64,000 nucleotides of DNA from Nonomuraea spiralis. Its GTDB lineage: Bacteria; Actinomycetota; Actinomycetes; Streptosporangiales; Streptosporangiaceae. Made by a program: the position numbers and the translations under genes. Location of the stretch: NCBI RefSeq assembly GCF_014648435.1, contig NZ_BMRC01000008.1, positions 186,001-250,000 on the forward strand. The letters run 5' to 3'. The notes under the pieces are model-generated. The model searched no databases. It had not been told where the DNA came from and saw nothing but the letters and a program-made list of their open reading frames with translations. Of the stretch, positions 58,654-64,000 are shown piece after piece; the stretch's first letter is position 1; each line of letters opens with the position of its first letter.

Positions 58654-59228
58654 TTCATCGTGGGGTCGTCGGGGCAGGTCGCCACGAAGGCGAGCTCGCC
58701 CGGCTGACGCCGCAGCACGTGCCGCCAGAGCGAGCCGGGGTCGCCGTGGAAGGTGTCGCCGTCCTCGGAGTCGACGACGTACCAGGCGCCCTCGGCGATC
58801 TCGCTCTCCAGCTGGCCGGAGGTCCAACCGGCGTATCCGGCGAAGATCCGCATCTGCGCGATCTCGCCCTGGAGGATCTCGGGGGGCGCGTCGAGGTCGA
58901 CCGTGCCCAGCCGGGAGACGGCCGGGGTGCCCGCGTGGAGCCTGCGCCACCCGAGCGGCTCCTCCCCGCTCGGGACCGCCGCCAGCGCGAGGGCGCTGTC
59001 GGTCTGTACGGGCCCGCCCTCGAACAACACCGGCGGCCCGGTCACCAGCGGGTCCCACACCGGCAGCACCTGCGTGACCGAGATGTCGCTCGGCCGGTTG
59101 AGGACCACCCCGAGCGTGCCCCCGTCGAGGTCGTGTTCCAGGATGAGCACGACGCTACGCCGGAAGTTGGGGTCGTCGAGAAGCGGCGTCGCCACCAACA
59201 AACCGCCGACGTAGATCGCTTCCGCCAT
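58650..59228 (-). CDS. YqgE/AlgH-family protein (DUF179)
   Basis: 192 residues from ATG 59228. It has the family pattern: GGLLVATPLLDDPNFRRSVVLI at the start, GVVLNRPSD, FEGGPVQTDSALAL, FAGYAGWTSGQLESEIAEGAWYVV and LWRHVLRRQPGELAFV. The biochemical role of this family is not known. The GGAGGT just before ATG is almost in contact with the start, which is unusual. Convergent with the TetR gene. Confidence 0.95.
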   Translation of the reverse strand: MAEAIYVGGLLVATPLLDDPNFRRSVVLILEHDLDGGTLGVVLNRPSDISVTQVLPVWDPLVTGPPVLFEGGPVQTDSALALAAVPSGEEPLGWRRLHAGTPAVSRLGTVDLDAPPEILQGEIAQMRIFAGYAGWTSGQLESEIAEGAWYVVDSEDGDTFHGDPGSLWRHVLRRQPGELAFVATCPDDPTMN

Positions 59229-59349
59229 ACCTCCATCATGAAGGGTGCGACGGGCATTCCGCTCCCCCGGCTCAGTCATGTTACTTTCTGTGCTCTTATG
59301 GGCACGATCTGTAGCAAAGATCACGCTTGCGGGGGCTCGGGAGGAGCAC

Positions 59350-59874
59350 ATGCGCATCGGTACACGCCTCGTCCTGGCCGCCCTTCCCGTGGGCGCGGTC
59401 CTGCTGCTCCCGACGTCCGCGGAGGCGTGGCCGCTGCCGACTCCCGACCAGGGCGACCCGTTCACGATGACGACCGACCGGCTCGCGTGCCACTCGGGGT
59501 CCGTACGGGTGACGTTGCGCAACCAGACGCGCCAGCTCGCCCGGTTCGACCTGCGGGTCGACTCGGCCAGCGTGGCGACCGGCTCGATCCCGGCCCGCAA
59601 GAAGGTGATCAGGACGGTCAAGGTGAACCGCGGCTCCGCCCGCGAGATCGAGGCGTACTCGGTCAGCGAGGCCCGTCCCGACACGCTCATCGACTCCACA
59701 CGGGTACGCAACGACTGCGCGTGGGGACGGGGGCACGGGCGGCTGCCGTACACCGGGCCGCCCTCCGACCTGCTGGGCAAGCTCGCCACGGCGGGAGGTC
59801 TCATGGTGATGGGCGGGATCATGTGGTGGTACGGCTCAATCTGGCCCCGTTCGGTCCCCGACGGCCCCCTGTGA
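59350..59874 (+). CDS. Sortase-anchored surface protein (LPXTG type)
   Basis: 174 residues from ATG 59350, with GAGGAG upstream. Signal peptide (1-26: RLVLAALPVGAVLLLPTSAEA), a compact mature domain of about 100 residues with two Cys (LACHSG, NDCAW), then LPYTG at 132-136, a hydrophobic segment (142-165) and a tail with a single Arg. That is the usual cell-wall sorting signal, although the basic tail is weak. It may be a small envelope protein. No sortase gene is in the window. Confidence 0.82.
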   Translation: MRIGTRLVLAALPVGAVLLLPTSAEAWPLPTPDQGDPFTMTTDRLACHSGSVRVTLRNQTRQLARFDLRVDSASVATGSIPARKKVIRTVKVNRGSAREIEAYSVSEARPDTLIDSTRVRNDCAWGRGHGRLPYTGPPSDLLGKLATAGGLMVMGGIMWWYGSIWPRSVPDGPL

Positions 59875-59893
59875 TCCCGCCCCTCGTGACGCG

Positions 59894-60514
59894 CTAGGCG
59901 GGCAGCGGGACGAACGCGCCCGCCCGCGCCGCCGCCAGCGTGCGCAGCGCCGCACTCCTGGCGACCCCCTGGTCCACTGGCTCCTTGGTGACCAGGAGAC
60001 GGTAGTAGAGCGGGGCCGAGATCGCCCGGATCACCTCCATCCCGTCGGTGCCCTCGGGCAGCTCACCCCGCTTCACGGCGAGATCGACCACCTTGGCCCA
60101 TTCCTCGATCCGCCGCAGATAGAAGGCCCGTAACGCCTGGACGGCCTGCGCGTCCGAGGTGCCCGCCGCGATCACCGCCTGGAACGTCGCCCCGAGCCGG
60201 TGGTCGGTGACCGCGCCCACGACGGCCATGGCGTTGGCCAGCAGGTCGTCCTCGATGGATCCCGTGTCGGCGTGCGGTGACGACTGCTCGGCCAGCTCGA
60301 TCATGAGGTCCGTGACCAGCCCGGCCCTGCTCCCCCAGCGCCGGTAGACCGTGGTCTTGCCCACGCCGGCCCTGGCCGCCACCTGATCCATGGTCAGCCC
60401 ATGGAAGCCGTGCTCGACCAGCTCGTCCCGAGTGGCCTCCAGCACGGCCGCGCGCACGCGCGCGGTGCGGCCCCCCGGCCGCACAGTCCCCGCCAAACGG
60501 GACTCTTGTTCCAT
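59894..60514 (-). CDS. TetR-family transcriptional regulator
   Basis: 206 residues from ATG 60514, with AAAGGAG 6 nt upstream. HTH at about 39-62 (GLTMDQVAARAGVGKTTVYRRWGSRA). The C-terminal domain is helical and ends near AAARAGAFVPLPA. It is divergent from the second DHA2-type MFS gene, and two related palindromes lie in and around the gap. Auto-repression and transporter control are the likely role. Confidence 0.92.
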   Translation of the reverse strand: MEQESRLAGTVRPGGRTARVRAAVLEATRDELVEHGFHGLTMDQVAARAGVGKTTVYRRWGSRAGLVTDLMIELAEQSSPHADTGSIEDDLLANAMAVVGAVTDHRLGATFQAVIAAGTSDAQAVQALRAFYLRRIEEWAKVVDLAVKRGELPEGTDGMEVIRAISAPLYYRLLVTKEPVDQGVARSAALRTLAAARAGAFVPLPA

Positions 60515-60567
60515 TAACACTCCTTTCGTGTTATCGTCATGGCGCATCTTAACGGAACGACTGTCCC
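60499..60567. promoter_or_regulatory. Paired TetR operators GGRAC-N4-GTYCC plus an inverted repeat
   Basis: GGGAC-TCTT-GTTCC (60499-60512) overlaps the tetR start, and GGAAC-GACT-GTCCC (60554-60567) lies just before the MFS ribosome-binding site. Both are followed by ATTA. In addition TAACAC (60515-60520) and GTGTTA (60528-60533) form a perfect inverted repeat over the tetR ribosome-binding site. Confidence 0.68.
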
Positions 60568-60581
60568 ATTAGGGAGATGAC

Positions 60582-61970
60582 ATGACCGTACTCGCCGACC
60601 GGCCCCGATCCGATCGGATGACGTCCGCGCAGCGGCTGGTGCTGGTGCTCTTGCTGGGGTCCCAGTTCATGCTCGCCGTGGACTTCTCCATTCTGAACGT
60701 GGCACTGCCGGTCATCGGTTCGGGCCTCGGTTTCGCACTGGCCGAGCTGCAGTGGGTGGCGACCGCGTTCGCGCTGGCCGCGGCCGGGTTCACGTTGTTG
60801 TTCGGCAGGATCGCCGACCTGTTCGGGCGGCGCAGGCTGTTCCTGATCGGCATGGCCCTGCTCGGGGTGTCCTCGCTGGCCGGCGGACTCGCGACCTCCC
60901 CGGGCCTGCTGCTGGTCGCCAGGGTCGCCCAGGGCCTGGCCACGGCCATCGTCACGCCCGCCGGGCTCGCGCTGCTGACCACGTCGTTCCCCGAGGGGCC
61001 GCTGCGGGCCAAGGCGCTCGGGCTGAACGGCGCGCTGATGTCGGCCGGGTTCACCTCGGGCGCGGTGCTGGGCGGACTGCTGACCGAGTTGCTGAGCTGG
61101 CGGTGGGCGTTCTTCGTCAACGTGCCCGTCGCGCTGGCCGTGCTCCTCGCCGCGCCCGCCGTACTGAAGGAGAGCCGCCCGGCCGAGCGGCCCAGGATGG
61201 ACCTGCCCGGCGCGGCGGCCGTCACCGCCGGTCTGCTCGCGCTGGTCTTCGGCCTGACCAGGGCCGGCGAGCACGGCTTCGCCGACGCCCTCGGCCTCGG
61301 CGCGCTCGCGGCCGGCGCCGCGCTGCTGATCGCCTTCTGGTACGTCGAGCGCCGCGCCGCCGCTCCCCTGGTGCCGGTCACGATCCTGGCCAGGCCCAAC
61401 GTCACCTGGGGCAACCTGGCCGGGCTGATCGCCTTCGCCACGGAGACGTCCCTCGTCTTCCTGATGACCCTCTACCTGCAGAAGGTGCTCGGCTACTCGG
61501 CCCTGGCCACCGGGCTGGCGTTCGGCGTGCTGGGGCTCGGGACCGTGCTCGGCGGCGTGCTCGCACCCCGGGTCATCGGCCGGCTCGGCACGGGACGGGC
61601 CCTCGCCGCCGGGTTCGGCCTCCAGGCCGTCGCCACGGCCTCGCTGGCCCTCCTCGGCACCGGCCCGGGATGGATCTGGCTGCTGCTGGCCGCCACCTTC
61701 GCGGGCGGGATCGGGAACATGGTGGCGATCGTCGGGTTCATGGTGACGGCGACGTCCGGGCTGCCGGACTCCGAGCAGGGTCTGGCGACCGGCCTGGCCA
61801 CGATGACGCAGCAGGTCGGCATCACCATGGGCATCCCGGTCATGAGCGCCGTGGCCACCGCGGCCATGGGGACCGTGCTCCAGGGCGTGATCGTGGCGGT
61901 GCTCGTCAACGCGGCCCTCACATTCGCCGGAGCGCTGATTCCTCGGAAGCGTTCGGCAATGTCGAACTGA
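60582..61970 (+). CDS. DHA2-type MFS transporter
   Basis: 462 residues from ATG 60582, with GGGAG upstream. It is in the EmrB/QacA style: early AVDFSILNVALPVIG, motif A GRIADLFGRRRLFLIG, LRAKALGLNGALMSAGFTSGAVLGGLL. About 14 hydrophobic segments. Probably exports a toxic compound under TetR control. Its last codons lie inside the IclR operator at 61951-61967, so that regulator would sit on the end of this gene. Confidence 0.93.
   Translation: MTVLADRPRSDRMTSAQRLVLVLLLGSQFMLAVDFSILNVALPVIGSGLGFALAELQWVATAFALAAAGFTLLFGRIADLFGRRRLFLIGMALLGVSSLAGGLATSPGLLLVARVAQGLATAIVTPAGLALLTTSFPEGPLRAKALGLNGALMSAGFTSGAVLGGLLTELLSWRWAFFVNVPVALAVLLAAPAVLKESRPAERPRMDLPGAAAVTAGLLALVFGLTRAGEHGFADALGLGALAAGAALLIAFWYVERRAAAPLVPVTILARPNVTWGNLAGLIAFATETSLVFLMTLYLQKVLGYSALATGLAFGVLGLGTVLGGVLAPRVIGRLGTGRALAAGFGLQAVATASLALLGTGPGWIWLLLAATFAGGIGNMVAIVGFMVTATSGLPDSEQGLATGLATMTQQVGITMGIPVMSAVATAAMGTVLQGVIVAVLVNAALTFAGALIPRKRSAMSN
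61951..61967. promoter_or_regulatory. IclR operator (near-perfect 17-bp palindrome) before the regulator gene
   Basis: GTTCGGCAATGTCGAAC differs by one base from the perfect palindrome at 62786-62802. It lies 12 bp before the IclR start and in the last codons of the MFS gene. This suggests auto-regulation of the IclR gene. Confidence 0.85.
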
Positions 61971-61978
61971 TCTGCGCT

Positions 61979-62740
61979 ATGGTTGCCGCCGTGGGAGAGA
62001 CGATTCAATCGGTCGAGCGGGCCGCCGCGATCCTGCGGCTGCTCGCCTCCGGTCCCCGCCAGCTCGGCGTGGCCGAGCTGGCCAGGGCGCTGGGCCTGCC
62101 CAAGGGCACCCTCCACGGCATCCTGCGCACGCTGGTCCGCGTCGGCTTCGTCGAGCAGGACGCGGCGACCGGCAAGTACCGGCTCGGGGCCACACTGCTC
62201 CACCTGGGCAGCAGCTACCTCGACGTCAACGAGCTGCGCACCCGCTCGATCAACTGGGCCGACGCCCTGGCCGGGCGGAGCAGGGAGAGCGCCTGGATCG
62301 GCACCCTGCACGAGGGCCACGTGCTGGTCATCCATCACGTGTTCCGCCCGGACGACAGCATGCAGACCCTCCAGGTGGGCACCTACCTGCCGACGCACGC
62401 CAGCGCGCTCGGCAAGGTGCTGCTCGCCTACGACCCCTACGGCGAGTCGCTCGCGCCGCCGCTGACCGCCTACACCGACCGGACGCTGGTCGACGCCGCC
62501 AAGCTGGAGGAGGACCTGGAGCAGGTCCGCACGCGGGGGTGGGCGGCCGAGATGGAGGAGCTGACCGAGGGCGAGGTCGCCATCGCGGCCCCGATCAAGG
62601 ACCCGCGCGGCATCGTCGTCGGGGCCATCGGCATCCGCGGCGCGGTCGAACGACTGACCGCCGGCGGGGCCCTGACCATGGAGTACGTCTCCTACGTCCG
62701 CGACGCCGCCCGCGCGATCAGCCGGGATCTGGCCAGGTGA
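61979..62740 (+). CDS. IclR-family regulator of glycerol use (GylR-like)
   Basis: 253 residues from ATG 61979; GTG 61991 is possible. N-terminal HTH (SVERAAAILRLLASGPRQLGVAELARALGLPKGTLHGILRTL) and C-terminal IclR ligand domain with ESAWIGTLHEGHVLVIHH, YLPTHASALGKVLLAYD and IGIRGAVERL. It precedes glpK and shares its operator palindrome, as Streptomyces GylR does at the gylCABX operon. It probably represses both genes until glycerol or glycerol-3-phosphate is present. Confidence 0.9.
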   Translation: MVAAVGETIQSVERAAAILRLLASGPRQLGVAELARALGLPKGTLHGILRTLVRVGFVEQDAATGKYRLGATLLHLGSSYLDVNELRTRSINWADALAGRSRESAWIGTLHEGHVLVIHHVFRPDDSMQTLQVGTYLPTHASALGKVLLAYDPYGESLAPPLTAYTDRTLVDAAKLEEDLEQVRTRGWAAEMEELTEGEVAIAAPIKDPRGIVVGAIGIRGAVERLTAGGALTMEYVSYVRDAARAISRDLAR

Positions 62741-62785
62741 ACCGGTTGAACAACACCGGGGCGAACACGTACCATCGCTCACATC

Positions 62786-62802
62786 GTTCGACAATGTCGA
62801 AC
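62786..62802 (+). promoter_or_regulatory. Perfect 17-bp IclR operator before glpK
   Basis: GTTCGACA-A-TGTCGAAC has 8-bp perfect arms and lies 24 bp before the glpK start. It matches the site at 61951-61967 in front of the regulator gene. Confidence 0.88.
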
Positions 62803-62826
62803 CCCGACTCTCAAGCGAGGAACCTC

Positions 62827-64000
62827 GTGCCTCGACCGCACTACATCGCAGCCATTGACCAGGGCACCACGTCCAGCCGGTGCATCGTCTTCGACCAGGC
62901 CGGCAACATCGTCACCGTCGCCCAGCGGGAGCACCGCCAGATCTTCCCCAAGCCGGGCTGGGTCGAGCACGACGCCGCGGAGATCTGGCAGGCCGTCCAG
63001 ACCGTCATGGCCGAGGCCACCGAGGGGCTCGACATCGCCGCGCTGGGCATCACCAACCAGCGCGAGACCACCGTCCTGTGGGACCGGGAGACCGGGCGTC
63101 CCGTCTGCCCCGCGATCGTGTGGCAGGACACCCGAACCGACGCGCTCACCCGTACGCTGGCCGAGCACGAGGGGCTGTTCAAGGAGCGGGCGGGGCTGCC
63201 GCTGACCACGTACTTCTCCGGGCCGAAGATCCGCTGGCTGCTCGACGCGTACGAGCTGCGGGAGCGGGCCGAGCGCGGCGAGGTGCTGTTCGGCACCATG
63301 GACAGCTGGCTGCTGTGGAACCTGACCGGCCGCCACCTGACCGACGTGACCAACGCCAGCCGCACGATGCTGATGAACATCCACACGCTGAGCTGGGACG
63401 ACGACCTGCTCGCCGCCCTCGGCGTGCCGCGCGCGATGTTGCCGGAGATCCGCCCGTCGGCCGAGGTCTACGGCCACACCGCGGCCGGTGTGCCGGTGGC
63501 CTCCGCGCTCGGCGACCAGCAGGCGGCGCTGTTCGGCCAGACCTGCTTCGAACCCGGCGAGACCAAGAGCACCTACGGCTCGGGCAGCTTCCTGCTGATG
63601 AACACCGGCCAGGAGCCCGTCGTCTCCCGGCACGGCCTGCTCACCACCGTCGGCTACCAGATCGGCGACGGTCCGGCCACGTACGCGCTCGAAGGCGCGA
63701 TCGCCGTGACCGGCTCGCTGGTGCAGTGGCTGCGCGACAACCTGGGCCTGATCTCCAGCGCCGCCGAGATCGAGACGCTGGCCAAGAGCGTCGACGACAA
63801 CGGCGGCTGCTACTTCGTCCCGGCGTTCTCGGGGCTGTTCGCGCCCCACTGGCGTTCCGACGCCCGCGGTGTGATCGCCGGTCTGACCGGATTCGTCACC
63901 AAGGGCCACATCGCGCGGGCCGTCCTGGAGGCCACCGCCTGGCAGACCCGCGAGGTCGTCGACGCGATGAACGCCGACTCGGGGCTCGACCTGACCACGC
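62827..64000 (+). CDS. glpK: Glycerol kinase, N-terminal part; runs off the window
   Basis: GTG 62827, with GAGGA 6 nt upstream, opens a frame that is still open at base 64000 (about 391 residues). The FGGY-kinase sequence is clear: AAIDQGTTSSRCIVFDQ (phosphate loop), GITNQRETTVLWDRETG, VWQDTRTD, GTMDSWLLWNLTG, DVTNASRTMLMN and GDQQAALFGQ. It phosphorylates glycerol to glycerol-3-phosphate. The usual glpF gene is not between the regulator and glpK. Confidence 0.97.
   Translation, partial: MPRPHYIAAIDQGTTSSRCIVFDQAGNIVTVAQREHRQIFPKPGWVEHDAAEIWQAVQTVMAEATEGLDIAALGITNQRETTVLWDRETGRPVCPAIVWQDTRTDALTRTLAEHEGLFKERAGLPLTTYFSGPKIRWLLDAYELRERAERGEVLFGTMDSWLLWNLTGRHLTDVTNASRTMLMNIHTLSWDDDLLAALGVPRAMLPEIRPSAEVYGHTAAGVPVASALGDQQAALFGQTCFEPGETKSTYGSGSFLLMNTGQEPVVSRHGLLTTVGYQIGDGPATYALEGAIAVTGSLVQWLRDNLGLISSAAEIETLAKSVDDNGGCYFVPAFSGLFAPHWRSDARGVIAGLTGFVTKGHIARAVLEATAWQTREVVDAMNADSGLDLTT

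Noticed and set aside
1..64000. CRISPR arrays, insertion sequences, prophage genes
   Set aside because: No regularly spaced repeats with unique spacers, no transposase or phage structural genes. The tandem repeats found have no spacers.

Overview
The window is high-GC (roughly 70%) DNA with GTG starts, GTGA/ATGA gene overlaps, several apparent leaderless starts and a conserved actinobacterial gene neighbourhood. It comes from a filamentous actinomycete, probably of the Streptosporangiaceae/Nonomuraea type. That is a family-level guess from protein style; no 16S or other marker is present. There is no CRISPR array, insertion sequence, integrase or phage module. Both ends cut genes: a membrane-anchored protein at the left and glpK at the right.

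Layout, left to right. (1) 1-10042: a carbohydrate-use cluster. It holds a secreted parallel beta-helix protein, a D-2-hydroxyacid dehydrogenase and a sugar ABC importer (binding lipoprotein plus two permeases, no ATPase) on the minus strand, then a DeoR/LacI hybrid regulator and a divergent DUF2264 protein. (2) 10058-15156: a polyamine/amine catabolic operon of the gamma-glutamyl type (GntR/FCD regulator, glutamine-synthetase-like ligase, aldehyde dehydrogenase, SDR, PuuD-like hydrolase). (3) 15346-19126: two secreted peptidases, M4 and M28, that share leader and C-terminal modules. (4) 19337-22527: a tandem glycine riboswitch before gcvT-gcvH-sdaA, closed by a terminator. (5) 22535-26493: a small Cys-containing secreted protein, an AmaP/DUF6286 pair, a D-threonine-aldolase-like PLP enzyme, DUF3618, Bcp and tRNA-Leu(UAG). 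(6) 26893-32063: a two-component system and a MacB/FtsX-type ABC transporter.

(7) 32239-33854: a Tox-PL papain-fold toxin and an Imm35/YrhB-like immunity protein, overlapping by 4 bp. (8) 33973-47637: a membrane sulfite-oxidase-family molybdoenzyme, then a block syntenic with Mycobacterium tuberculosis Rv1330c-Rv1341 (pncB, clpS, DUF2017, mec, cysO, cysM, murI, Rv1339-like metallo-beta-lactamase-fold protein, rph, rdgB). Extra genes interrupt it (MFS, thioesterase, PRC-barrel, DUF3352), and a 23-codon ORF lies between mec and cysO. (9) 47807-56223: STAS protein, DEAD/DEAH helicase, MFS, M43 protease, DUF3039 and a GH5 glycosidase. (10) 56272-64000: two TetR/MFS drug-efflux pairs with visible paired operators, a YqgE protein, an LPXTG protein, and an IclR (GylR-like) regulator with glpK. 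The same 17-bp palindrome precedes both of the last two genes.

The parts most worth follow-up are the Tox-PL/Imm35 pair, the mec-leader-cysO arrangement, the paired operators at 57941, 60499, 61951 and 62786, the shared peptidase modules, and three short tandem repeats that lie at or just past stop codons.
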